Below are positions 17,907-26,299 of a DNA stretch of 64,000 nucleotides, one piece after another (position 1 is the first letter of the stretch; every line of letters begins with the position of its first letter). The translations under genes and the position numbers were made by a program. The stretch lies in assembly GCF_014692505.1 (NCBI RefSeq), contig NZ_JACNYK010000001.1, positions 691,922 through 755,921 on the forward strand. Direction: 5' to 3'. The notes beneath the pieces are model-generated. The model had not been told where the DNA came from. It ran no database searches and saw only the letters and a program-made list of their open reading frames with translations. Source of the DNA: Sphingobacterium arenae. Lineage in GTDB: Bacteria > Bacteroidota > Bacteroidia > Sphingobacteriales > Sphingobacteriaceae.

Positions 17907-18194
17907 GATTTTTTATTGTCGATATTTTATTCCTTGTATCGAAGGCCATACTACATAAACGCTGACCCTGATGAATCTCATTAATTATTGATTTGGGTGC
18001 AAAGGAACAGGTTTTGTTATTGTTTTTTGGGGAAAGGATCCCCCTTGTAACATGCTTTTGCGATGCTTTTTGCGATATATAGCAAAAACATGCTATGCCT
18101 TTCTAGTTAACTGTAGTTGAAAGTTTACATTTAGAACACTGACGGTATTTAGCAAATAAAATAGTTGATTTTTTATGGGATATTTGTTGCACTT

Positions 18195-18821
18195 ATGAGC
18201 AATTTAACACATGCTGTAGTATTAGATGATCACCAATTATTTGCGGATTCTTTTGCGCTGCTGCTACAAAGACATGGTGCTTTCGATGCGGTCTCATCCT
18301 TTAGTAAAGTGGATGAATTCTTCGGTTTTCTAGAAACTTTTGGGGATCAGACGCTCTTTGTTTTTTTGGATTATTATCTTCCGGACACAAATGGCCTCGC
18401 ACTCTTAACCGATATTAGAAGACTGAATAGGCATGCCAAGATTATTTTTATAACCGGTACCATTTCACCCGCAGTTGTAAGGAATATCGTTAAATACAAA
18501 CCGAATGGACTACTGAGTAAATCTGCAGATATCCACGATTTTATCCGATGTATTAAGGACATTGAACGTGGACGGCAATATATTGATACACAATTTGAAC
18601 CGTATTTGACGCAACGCGACGAGATTGCTGTGAACTTCACACCTAGAGAAATTGAATTGTTAAAATACTTCTCACAGGGAAATACAATAGCAGAAACAGC
18701 TGTTAAGACCTTTTTAAGCCCGCATACAGTCGTTGCACACCGCCGGAACATGATGGCGAAAGCTAATGCGCAGACGATTGCCCAGATGCTTACCTATGCA
18801 CGGGATAACGAGTTGATCTAG
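18195..18821 (+). CDS. LuxR/NarL-family response regulator
   Basis: The 208-aa two-domain regulator has a receiver domain with an acidic pair at D11-D12, phosphoacceptor D59 (VFLDYYLPD), Thr in FITGT, and Lys in LLSKSA. A linker is followed by a LuxR-type HTH (about 145-205, FTPREIELLKYFSQGNTIAE). The ATG at 18195 is preferred over the frame start at 18165, because the receiver begins directly after it. It is divergent from the peptide P1 gene and converges with a histidine kinase that is its likely partner. The two stop codons overlap in CTAG. A target in the adjacent cassettes is plausible but unproven. Confidence 0.92.
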   Translation: MSNLTHAVVLDDHQLFADSFALLLQRHGAFDAVSSFSKVDEFFGFLETFGDQTLFVFLDYYLPDTNGLALLTDIRRLNRHAKIIFITGTISPAVVRNIVKYKPNGLLSKSADIHDFIRCIKDIERGRQYIDTQFEPYLTQRDEIAVNFTPREIELLKYFSQGNTIAETAVKTFLSPHTVVAHRRNMMAKANAQTIAQMLTYARDNELI

Positions 18822-20851
18822 TTTTCCGTTGTTTCTTCTGCAGTGTCAATTTCAAACCAGAATGTTGTCCCTTTTCCGAACGTGCTTTCGACAAATAATT
18901 CACTGTTATTTAGCTGAAGGTAGTGTCTACATATCTGTATGCCCAGGCCAGAGCCTTCCTCGTTTTGTGTGCCATACTGTCGGGCGTAGGTAGATACAGT
19001 AAAGAGGTTTTTGATCGTTTTTTCAGACATGCCGATGCCGGTGTCAATGATTTGTATTTTTATACGACGATTATTTGCTGCTGATGTGGTACGGATATGG
19101 ACAACAGCTCCGGGATGAGAAAACTTGATGCTGTTATCGATTAAGTTACGGATCACCGTAGCGATAGCTTCTTCGTCAGCATATACTTTGGTACCTAAAT
19201 CGTACGTGGCCACCAATTGAATGTTTTTGTCCCGCGCTTTTTTTTGATACAGCTCACATATAGGTTGTAGCACATCCTCGATAAGGAATACTGTTTTTTG
19301 CAATTTTGTGTAACGCAGTTGGAGCCTCACCCACAACAGCAAATCGTCGAGAAGGTGGATTAAATTATTTACATCTTGATGTGAATAGGACATTAGCTGT
19401 TGGATTTCTTCGGGCGACAAATGCTTGTTTTCAAAAAGGGATAGTACTTTTTGCAAACTTGTTATCGGATGGCGCACATCATGTGCTACCAATGATATCA
19501 GTTGTTCTTTAAAATGATTGGATGATTCCAACTGAACATGTTGTTCTTCCAGCAAATTGTTTGTTTCCTTCAGGATGCGATTTGTTTTGTGTTTTTGTTT
19601 AATATTGCTATACAATAAAAAGGCCGTGACCATCAATACAAAAACCAGCGCGACAGCACCATATAAGAATTGTCGCTGTTTTTTCAATTGCATATGATAG
19701 ATCAGTTTTGCCTGTTCCTGATCTTTTTGGTACTTGTATTTTTCTTCCATGCGTACCAACTCTTCTTTATTCCTCTGACTGTATAGACTATCTGCAGCCG
19801 TTATCGCTTGCTTATAATAATCTAATGCTTGTTTATGATGTCCTTTTTTCTCGTAAAGCTTGGCCAATTGATTTGCTGCGGTTTGTATGTAATAGAGTTG
19901 CTGTTGTTTCTTGGCCAAGTCTAAGCTTTTGGTAGCAAATCGATTTGCAAGGATATCATTGCCGAGTTTTGCATAGCAAGTGGCAAGATTGTCCAGTAAG
20001 CGTAGATATTCTGTCTGTTCACCCGTAGAGGTTAATACTTCTTTTGCTTGGAAGAAATAAGCTAATGCTTTCTGGTAGTTTCCTTTCTCCATAAAGAAGG
20101 CACCCAAAGACTGCAAAGCGTTTCCGATCGCTTTTTTATTTTGTTGTTTTTCTGCCAGCGTTAGAGATTTAAAATAGAGCGCTTCTGCTTTCTTGAAATT
20201 TTTCTTTTTCAAAAATAAATGTGCCATATTCCCTAAAATGAAAGTAGAATGTGTAGTGTCGCCGTTTGATTCGTATAACTGTAAGCTTTTGTCGTAAAAC
20301 TGGATGGCTTGATCATTTTTGAATTGATAATGATATACCATGCCGATGTTATGATGTACATGTGCTAAGGTACTTATGAGTTTCTCTTTCTCGGCAATTG
20401 CTAAGGCTTCATTTAGATTGACCAGTGCCTCGTCGTGTGCACCTAAAGCCAGATAGGCCATAGCGATATTGCTATGTAGCCGAGCTTGGAAGGAGGTCTC
20501 CTCCATTTCTTGCGAAAGTGCTATGGCTCGTTTATAAGATTGCACTGCTTCGCCATAATTTCCCTTTTCGTAATGGCCGAGACCTAAATTCCTATAGGCC
20601 AACATCTGTCCCTTGGTATAGGCAAGTGTGCTGCTTATAGAAAGCGCCTGTTCAGCTAAAATAATGGTGGAATCAGGCTTTGAGGACCAAAATGTCGGAG
20701 CTTCTTGGTTTAATTGGTTAACAAGATTGGTATCTGGTGTCAACAAGAGTTTCTTTTGTTGAGCAGTTGCAATATGACAAATTAATAATTGGGATAGAAG
20801 TAAGATTAAAAACTTCCTGTCTTTTAAAAAGCACAAACTCATCTCGCTCAA
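18818..20851 (-). CDS. TPR-containing hybrid-free sensor histidine kinase
   Basis: The 677-aa protein has a signal peptide (about 12-31) and about seven tetratricopeptide repeats (about 60-370) facing the periplasm. A single membrane helix (about 397-415) and a coiled coil are followed by a HisKA domain with the phosphoacceptor His457 (SLVAHDVRHP). The HATPase domain follows (IRNLIDNSIKFSHPG, DTGIGMSEK, EEGSGLGIQIC). The TPR sensor is of the Bacteroidota type that may detect peptides or envelope proteins. It overlaps the response-regulator gene tail to tail by 4 nt. Confidence 0.93.
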   Translation of the reverse strand: MSEMSLCFLKDRKFLILLLSQLLICHIATAQQKKLLLTPDTNLVNQLNQEAPTFWSSKPDSTIILAEQALSISSTLAYTKGQMLAYRNLGLGHYEKGNYGEAVQSYKRAIALSQEMEETSFQARLHSNIAMAYLALGAHDEALVNLNEALAIAEKEKLISTLAHVHHNIGMVYHYQFKNDQAIQFYDKSLQLYESNGDTTHSTFILGNMAHLFLKKKNFKKAEALYFKSLTLAEKQQNKKAIGNALQSLGAFFMEKGNYQKALAYFFQAKEVLTSTGEQTEYLRLLDNLATCYAKLGNDILANRFATKSLDLAKKQQQLYYIQTAANQLAKLYEKKGHHKQALDYYKQAITAADSLYSQRNKEELVRMEEKYKYQKDQEQAKLIYHMQLKKQRQFLYGAVALVFVLMVTAFLLYSNIKQKHKTNRILKETNNLLEEQHVQLESSNHFKEQLISLVAHDVRHPITSLQKVLSLFENKHLSPEEIQQLMSYSHQDVNNLIHLLDDLLLWVRLQLRYTKLQKTVFLIEDVLQPICELYQKKARDKNIQLVATYDLGTKVYADEEAIATVIRNLIDNSIKFSHPGAVVHIRTTSAANNRRIKIQIIDTGIGMSEKTIKNLFTVSTYARQYGTQNEEGSGLGIQICRHYLQLNNSELFVESTFGKGTTFWFEIDTAEETTEN

Positions 20852-21066
20852 TTGATTAAGAATAAGTGAACAATATAGTGTTTTTGCATCTAAGAGTCTG
20901 TTTAAAATTCACCTAATTGTTTTTTTATGCCTCTTTCTGGCTGCAACTTCGTTAAATTTTATCGAGATAGCTTCCGGCTATTCCAAGAAAATTTGCCTTG
21001 TTTCGCTTAAAAATAACCTGTAAAATTCTTAATAATACAACTTTAAATAGGCGCTAAAATGATTGC

Positions 21067-22176
21067 TTACAATCTAATATCTGCAAAAAGAGGGTAATGG
21101 TCAGAAAGTTCTTGCTTGATTATTTGGTAATTTTCGACTTGAAACCCGGGACTACAGAAGATGTAATCAATCTGAAAGAGCGGGAGCATTTCATAATGTG
21201 TAACGCCCCATCCCCGACCCTTTTCTCGGAAAGTGTTTTTCAATCCTTTTCGGATAAGATTGACACTATACGACATGGGTGTATCATTAAAGTCGCCCAT
21301 AACGATAATAGGGTAATGCGTTGCATCCATGTGGTCTCGTAATGCTCTCGCCTGTTGACTACGTTGTTCGAAAGCATATTTCAGCTTCCTGCCCACGCGC
21401 GTAGTGGCGTGTTCCTCGTTCGAGGTATTAGACGGGTTTTGAATAAATTCCTTGTCTTCCGTCTGCAGCCCAAAAGAGCGTAAATGTACGTTATATACAC
21501 GGATCGTGTCTTGACCTTTTCGTATATCTGAAAAGGTGATGCGGTTGATACCATACTCATTTTTGGTAATAGTACCGGAGTGTATAATCGGATATTTAGA
21601 AAAAATAATTTGCCCGTACCCCTCATGCTCGCTTTTAGTTGCTGGTTCGAAAAAATAATCTTCCAGTCCGCTCTCGGCCACAATGCGATCACTCATCTGT
21701 TTGGTGCCTTTGATCTTGGTAAAGAATTCTTGGATACAGAGGATGTCTGGATCCGTGTTTGTTATAAGCGATACCACTTCATCCCGAATAGTTGTTGAGG
21801 CTACGCCATTTACTTCGTTGAAGAGATGCGCGTTGAAACTCATTACGCGTATAGCTTTTTCATTTCTATCTGCGTTTGTATGTTGCGAACGAAAGCCGAT
21901 ATGCTGCGTGAGCAAATTCCATCCGAGAAGAATCGGAATTAAGGTGTAGAGGGAATAAAAAGGACGACGTAATAGCCAATACAGGACAAAGCCAATGTTG
22001 ACTATTAAGATGGGAAGATAGCCTAGACCAAAGAAAGGTAAAACCCAGAGTGTTTTAGGGTTGATAAAGGATGCTGCATAACTCAAAAGTAAGAAGAGTA
22101 CAGCAACCATATTACATAAAAATATCGCTTTACTGAAATAACCTAGATTCTTTTTGAAGAGACTCTTCCTTGCCAT
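21067..22176 (-). CDS. Endonuclease/exonuclease/phosphatase (EEP) family membrane protein
   Basis: The 369-aa protein has two or three N-terminal membrane helices (about 15-35, 45-65 and 70-85), then an EEP fold. Visible catalytic motifs are MSFNAHLF, ILCIQEFF (metal Glu), GDFNDTP and the terminal SDHYPLFADI. The family includes Mg-dependent phosphodiesterases acting on nucleic acids or lipid headgroups, so the substrate is open. It is the last gene of the mutL-rhomboid-rhomboid-like-EEP operon, starting 2 nt after the preceding stop. Confidence 0.9.
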   Translation of the reverse strand: MARKSLFKKNLGYFSKAIFLCNMVAVLFLLLSYAASFINPKTLWVLPFFGLGYLPILIVNIGFVLYWLLRRPFYSLYTLIPILLGWNLLTQHIGFRSQHTNADRNEKAIRVMSFNAHLFNEVNGVASTTIRDEVVSLITNTDPDILCIQEFFTKIKGTKQMSDRIVAESGLEDYFFEPATKSEHEGYGQIIFSKYPIIHSGTITKNEYGINRITFSDIRKGQDTIRVYNVHLRSFGLQTEDKEFIQNPSNTSNEEHATTRVGRKLKYAFEQRSQQARALRDHMDATHYPIIVMGDFNDTPMSYSVNLIRKGLKNTFREKGRGWGVTHYEMLPLFQIDYIFCSPGFQVENYQIIKQELSDHYPLFADIRL

Positions 22177-22178
22177 GA

Positions 22179-23063
22179 CTATTTATCATCCTTACTTGCT
22201 TTGAATAGCACTTCTTTCTCCCGTGAAGTTAAGCTTTCATAGCCGCCTACAGAAATTTTATCCAAAATTTCGTCAATTTCTTCTTGATTCGGAAGATCGG
22301 ATACATGCTTGTAACTGCTGTAAGTGGTTGAAGTGGTTTTGTTTTGGTGCACGACTTTCATCTTCGACTTTTTTATGCGTTTTCTTAATTTTAATAAACT
22401 AAAATCTTTTCCTTTATTCAAGGATTGGATAAAGAGAATACCCCAGCCCGCTGCTGCCAGAAAGCTGATGCCGCCAGCCTTATTCATCAGACCTGTAAAA
22501 ACCAGCTCTACACAAATATAAATAAGGGCAATGGTTTTTAAGGAAATCGATCCCAATAGGAGTAGGCGTACTTCGTATCGGGGCGCTAAGGTGGCTACGG
22601 AAGCTACTAAGGCGCCCAGAGCAAATGTAGAGGTGTGAAAGGATAATTGTACACTATTTTGTAATATCGGTACAAATCCAAGACCGAGATAGAGGCATGC
22701 TCCTAAAAGAGCGGTGCTGAAATAAAGAAATAAGAATTGCCGCCTGTTCAGAAAATTTAAAAAAATATTGCCCATCCAGTATAACCACAGACAATCAAAC
22801 AACAACTGAAACAATCCTGTATATAAAAAAGGATAGGTGATGATGGACCAGGGTTGTGTCACAAACTGACTCAAAGATAGCGGCAAGCTCAGATAATCGA
22901 TGGCATAGGCGTAGAGCGATACCTGAAGAAGGTTGACTTCTTTTAGTAGATCCAACAGATGGATGAGTACGAAGATGATAACTTGTACGGATATGATAAA
23001 AGGGATGGGAGACTTACTCTGGTAAGTATCACGCCAAAAAGTTTTTAACACGCTCTCTTTCAT
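22179..23063 (-). CDS. Rhomboid-like protein lacking catalytic residues, with C-terminal DUF6576-type tail
   Basis: The 294-aa protein has six hydrophobic helices of a rhomboid fold (about 20-220) and a cytoplasmic tail ending LPNQEEIDEILDKISVGGY and LTSREKEVLF. That tail pattern is common to Bacteroidota rhomboid paralogues. The GxSG motif of active rhomboids is replaced by FHTSTFALGAL, and the catalytic His region AHxGG by NKAGGIS, so it is probably a pseudoprotease. It follows an intact rhomboid by 15 bp and may partner or regulate it. Confidence 0.8.
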   Translation of the reverse strand: MKESVLKTFWRDTYQSKSPIPFIISVQVIIFVLIHLLDLLKEVNLLQVSLYAYAIDYLSLPLSLSQFVTQPWSIITYPFLYTGLFQLLFDCLWLYWMGNIFLNFLNRRQFLFLYFSTALLGACLYLGLGFVPILQNSVQLSFHTSTFALGALVASVATLAPRYEVRLLLLGSISLKTIALIYICVELVFTGLMNKAGGISFLAAAGWGILFIQSLNKGKDFSLLKLRKRIKKSKMKVVHQNKTTSTTYSSYKHVSDLPNQEEIDEILDKISVGGYESLTSREKEVLFKASKDDK

Positions 23064-23078
23064 CAGTTACACTAATCT

Positions 23079-23795
23079 TTAGTACATGCTGCCCCTTTTA
23101 ATACGCCATATTTTGAGTAAGATATAGGCGAACAAAGCTCCTCCCACGTGGGCTAGGTGGGCAATAGATCCTCCAGAATTTGAAAAGCCTAAATATATCT
23201 CAATTAAAATTAAAATCGGAATAAAAAATTTCGCTTTTATGGGAATCGGGATAAACATGAGGTAAAGCGACATATTGGGAAACAGAAACCCAAAAGCTAA
23301 CAACAGCCCATATATGGCGCCAGAGGCACCGACAAGCGGTGTGCCGTATATAGAGGCTAGCGTGTTAAATTGATCCTGTGTGACGTCCAGATTGGAGCTC
23401 ACCCGATTGCTTAACATATCGAAATTTAAAAATTCAGATGCCCGAACCGTTCCGGCGATGTTATAGACCTCTGCCGCTTGTACACCGTATTGCAATACAA
23501 GTGCCCCGAGCCCGCAAATCAAATAAAAATTTATAAAACGCTTAGATCCTAAAACTTGTTCGATAATCGGTCCAAACATGACGAGTGCGAACATATTAAA
23601 GAAAATATGCCCGAACCCCCCATGCATAAACATATAGGTAATCAATTGCCAGATATGAAAGAAAGGTGAATCTGGATAGAATACCCCAAAAAAACGAGGG
23701 GCTTGCGTGAAAATGGCAGAGCCAATAAAACACACCACGTTAATGATGAGTAGATTTTTGACGACGGGCGTTAAATTCGAGAGGATGTTGTTCAT
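23079..23795 (-). CDS. Rhomboid-family intramembrane serine protease
   Basis: The 238-aa inner-membrane protein has six to seven helices. The catalytic Ser lies in GASGAIYGLLLAFG and the His in AHLAHVGGALFAY. Other marks are the HGGFGHIFFNMFALVMFGP segment of TM2 and the L1 region. It cleaves transmembrane segments of unknown substrates. It lies 25 bp after mutL and 15 bp before a rhomboid-like paralogue without catalytic residues. Confidence 0.93.
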   Translation of the reverse strand: MNNILSNLTPVVKNLLIINVVCFIGSAIFTQAPRFFGVFYPDSPFFHIWQLITYMFMHGGFGHIFFNMFALVMFGPIIEQVLGSKRFINFYLICGLGALVLQYGVQAAEVYNIAGTVRASEFLNFDMLSNRVSSNLDVTQDQFNTLASIYGTPLVGASGAIYGLLLAFGFLFPNMSLYLMFIPIPIKAKFFIPILILIEIYLGFSNSGGSIAHLAHVGGALFAYILLKIWRIKRGSMY

Positions 23796-23820
23796 ATACT
23801 ATACCGTAGGTTGTAAATGT

Positions 23821-25710
23821 TTAGTTTCTATTAAATCGTTCCATGAGTTCTTGCAAGGTAATCGTCACTACAATCGGCTTGCCGTGTATCGATATACTCG
23901 GCGATTGGGTAGCAAAGAGTTTGTCTATCAATTCAGCCATCTCTTGGTTGTCTAACGCTGTACCCGGTTTGATTGCCGCGTTTTTTGCGAGACTACGTGC
24001 TAAGTTTTCTCTTTTATTAAGTTGTAATTCGTCTTTATTGTTTTTGAAATCTTCCAAAAGCTGTTCTAAAATTTTTGTTTCGTGGATACCTTGCCCTAAA
24101 TCTGCCGGAATACCATCAACAATAAAAGTGGTTTTCCCGAAAGGCCGAACTTGGAAGCCTAAGGTTTGGATTTCGGGTAGAATGTCTTCCATCAATACAC
24201 AGTCTGCGGGACTTAGCTCGACAGTTTGGGGAAACAAACTTTGTTGGCTACTTCCTTGGTTATGTTCCAGCTGCTCCATATAGTGTTCATATAAAATACG
24301 TTCATGAGCCGCTTGCTGGTCTATCAGCATGAACCCCGAATGAATCTGTGACACGATAAAGCGATTATGCAACTGAAAAAACTGTTTAACAGGATCTTGA
24401 GAAATGGTAGAAGAGGACGTGTGTTCTCTTGCCGAGACGCTCGAAAATGCTTTTTCTTCCTCGTGTAAAGATAATTGTTCAGGGGTGCCCTCTTGTGTAA
24501 TTTGGTATAAGGAATCCCAATTTTGCGGAATTCCGGTTTTCTTTTCCAACCCCGCTGCATAACTGGAGGCACGAGAACTAGCCGAAGAAGATTTCGCGTC
24601 TTCAAAAGGATTGAAATTCGGGTTAAAGGAAATAGTGGGTGCCTGAATCTCTTCCAGTGGTTTATTGGTAATGAAATTCGTGAAACTTGTTTCTTGATTG
24701 AAGTCTAATGTCGGCGTAATATTATACCGGCCCAACGAGCGTTTAACGGTCGATCTTAAAATCGCATACATTGCTTTGTCGTCCTCATACTTAATTTCTG
24801 TTTTTGTAGGGTGGACGTTGATGTCAATTTTGGAGGGGTCTATCTCGATAAACAAAACGTATAACGGATAGGTGTCTGTCGGCAGAATATCCTCGTAAGC
24901 ATTCATGACAGCGTGATGGAGATAAGGATCCTTCACAAAACGTTTATTGACGAAAAAAAACTGTTCACCACGGGTTTTCTTTGCAAATTCTGGTTTGCCG
25001 ATAAATCCGCTGACGGTAATAATAGTCGTGTCTTCCTCTACGGGCACAAGACGTTGATTATAGTTGTTTCCAAAAAGGTGTACTATCCGTTGCTTCAAGG
25101 TTTCGGAAGGTAAATGAAAGAGTTCATTACCCTCACTATGTAAACTGAAGAATATTCTTGGATGCGCCAAGGCTACACGTTGAAATTCGTCAATGATGTG
25201 ACGCATTTCAACGGAATTGCTTTTCAAGAAATTACGGCGGGCAGGAATATTGTAAAAAAGGTTTTTTACGCAGATACTCGTGCCGGCGGGCAACGCTTCG
25301 GGTTGCTGACTGACGACCTTCGAACCCTCAATTTGTATAATCGTTCCCAGTTCGTCTTCCACACGTCTGCTTTTCAGCTCTACCTGCGCAATGGCGGCAA
25401 TCGACGCGAGAGCCTCTCCACGGAAACCCATTGTCCGGATAGCAAATAAATCTTCTGCCTGGCGTATTTTGGACGTAGCATGTCTTTCAAAACAAAGGCG
25501 AGCATCGGTGATGCTCATACCACAGCCATTATCAATGACTTGTATGAGGGATTTTCCAGCGTCTTTAACGATAAGTTTAATTTTATCCGCTCCCGCATCG
25601 ATTGCATTTTCAATAAGTTCTTTTACCGCAGAAGCTGGGCGTTGTACCACTTCTCCTGCAGCAATCTGATTGGCAACTGAATCCGGCAGTAACTGTATAA
25701 TATCTGACAT
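23821..25710 (-). CDS. mutL: DNA mismatch repair protein MutL
   Basis: The 629-aa protein couples MutS mismatch recognition to strand removal. The GHKL ATPase has ELIENAIDAGADKI, DNGCGM and GFRGEALASIAAIA in the first 110 residues. The transducer domain follows, then a variable Ser-rich linker (about 355-435). The C-terminal dimerisation/endonuclease domain carries IDQQAAHERILYE, a variant of the DQHA(x)2E(x)4E motif with Gln for His. The length is normal. It heads an operon with two rhomboid genes and an EEP gene. A TAACTTTG box ends only 8 nt from the chosen ATG, implying a very short leader. Confidence 0.97.
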   Translation of the reverse strand: MSDIIQLLPDSVANQIAAGEVVQRPASAVKELIENAIDAGADKIKLIVKDAGKSLIQVIDNGCGMSITDARLCFERHATSKIRQAEDLFAIRTMGFRGEALASIAAIAQVELKSRRVEDELGTIIQIEGSKVVSQQPEALPAGTSICVKNLFYNIPARRNFLKSNSVEMRHIIDEFQRVALAHPRIFFSLHSEGNELFHLPSETLKQRIVHLFGNNYNQRLVPVEEDTTIITVSGFIGKPEFAKKTRGEQFFFVNKRFVKDPYLHHAVMNAYEDILPTDTYPLYVLFIEIDPSKIDINVHPTKTEIKYEDDKAMYAILRSTVKRSLGRYNITPTLDFNQETSFTNFITNKPLEEIQAPTISFNPNFNPFEDAKSSSASSRASSYAAGLEKKTGIPQNWDSLYQITQEGTPEQLSLHEEEKAFSSVSAREHTSSSTISQDPVKQFFQLHNRFIVSQIHSGFMLIDQQAAHERILYEHYMEQLEHNQGSSQQSLFPQTVELSPADCVLMEDILPEIQTLGFQVRPFGKTTFIVDGIPADLGQGIHETKILEQLLEDFKNNKDELQLNKRENLARSLAKNAAIKPGTALDNQEMAELIDKLFATQSPSISIHGKPIVVTITLQELMERFNRN

Positions 25711-25717
25711 ACAAGAG

Positions 25718-25725
25718 CAAAGTTA
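25718..25725 (-). promoter_or_regulatory. -7 box for mutL
   Basis: The minus-strand TAACTTTG matches TAnnTTTG and sits 7 nt before the ATG at 25710, so the mRNA would be nearly leaderless unless translation starts further in. Confidence 0.45.
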
Positions 25726-25823
25726 CTAATTTTTCGTGATTCATAACTTGTACTCCTAACGCGCGATTTGGTTATTATACAAATGTTTAATATCTTTATT
25801 GTAGAAACCAAATATAACGAAGT

Positions 25824-25964
25824 ATGAGAAAGGAATTAACAGAACGGGAATGGGAGTTGATTGAAACTATCCGTAATTATAAAAAAACGTATCCTCCATC
25901 TGTTGAACTTGAGTGGTATATCATGATGCTCGTGGATATATTGTTGGACAAAGAACAAAATTAA
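25824..25964 (+). CDS. Small ORF (46 aa) upstream of the DUF5053-like gene
   Basis: ATG at 25824 to TAA at 25962-25964 encodes a 46-aa acidic helical peptide starting MRKELTEREWELIETIRNY and ending LLDKEQN. The TEREWELIETIRNY-type start resembles small conserved Bacteroidota proteins found next to DUF5053 genes, as I recall; this is not verified. It ends 20 bp before the next gene and is likely cotranscribed. Function unknown. Confidence 0.5.
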   Translation: MRKELTEREWELIETIRNYKKTYPPSVELEWYIMMLVDILLDKEQN

Positions 25965-25984
25965 TAACAGCTCTTGAAAAGGGC

Positions 25985-26242
25985 ATGAAAACAAAAGATA
26001 TGGAAGTGCAAGTAAAAAAAGAAAGTATGAAATCTCAACTATGGGATATCATTGTAGATGTGTCTTGGGCACAGATATCACAAAAATATTTTGGTAAATC
26101 CCGGTCTTGGTTAAGTCAGAAGATGAATGGGCTTGATGGGAATGGTACCGCGACAGAGTTTACAGAGGAAGAAAAAGAAAAACTAAAACACGCGCTTAAT
26201 GATTTGGCTGAGCGTATACGGATTTGTTCAGATAAGCTTTAG
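25985..26242 (+). CDS. DUF5053-like small protein
   Basis: The 85-aa protein has the core DVSWAQISQKYFGKSRSWLS followed by QKMNGLDGNG, a helix-turn-helix-like layout seen in the DUF5053 family. The rest is charged and helical (EEEKEKLKHALNDLAERI). The frame extends upstream to 25913, but that part overlaps the preceding small ORF, so the ATG at 25985 is preferred. A DNA-binding role is possible but not shown. Confidence 0.7.
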   Translation: MKTKDMEVQVKKESMKSQLWDIIVDVSWAQISQKYFGKSRSWLSQKMNGLDGNGTATEFTEEEKEKLKHALNDLAERIRICSDKL

Positions 26243-26299
26243 TTCTTGTTGTTTTCCGACTTAAGCCCTGTGCGCGCTTCGCAGGTTTTTTTAAAGCCT

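Noticed and set aside
20852..21066. Possible insertion-sequence remnant (AGAGTCTGTTTAAAATTCA-like end near 20890)
   Set aside because: No opposite end, transposase or target duplication is seen. Nothing else is evident in this 215-bp gap.
23821..25710. MutL endonuclease motif with Gln for His as a sign of inactivation
   Set aside because: IDQQAAHERILYE is, as I recall, the normal form in Bacteroidota MutL, so it is not taken as a defect.
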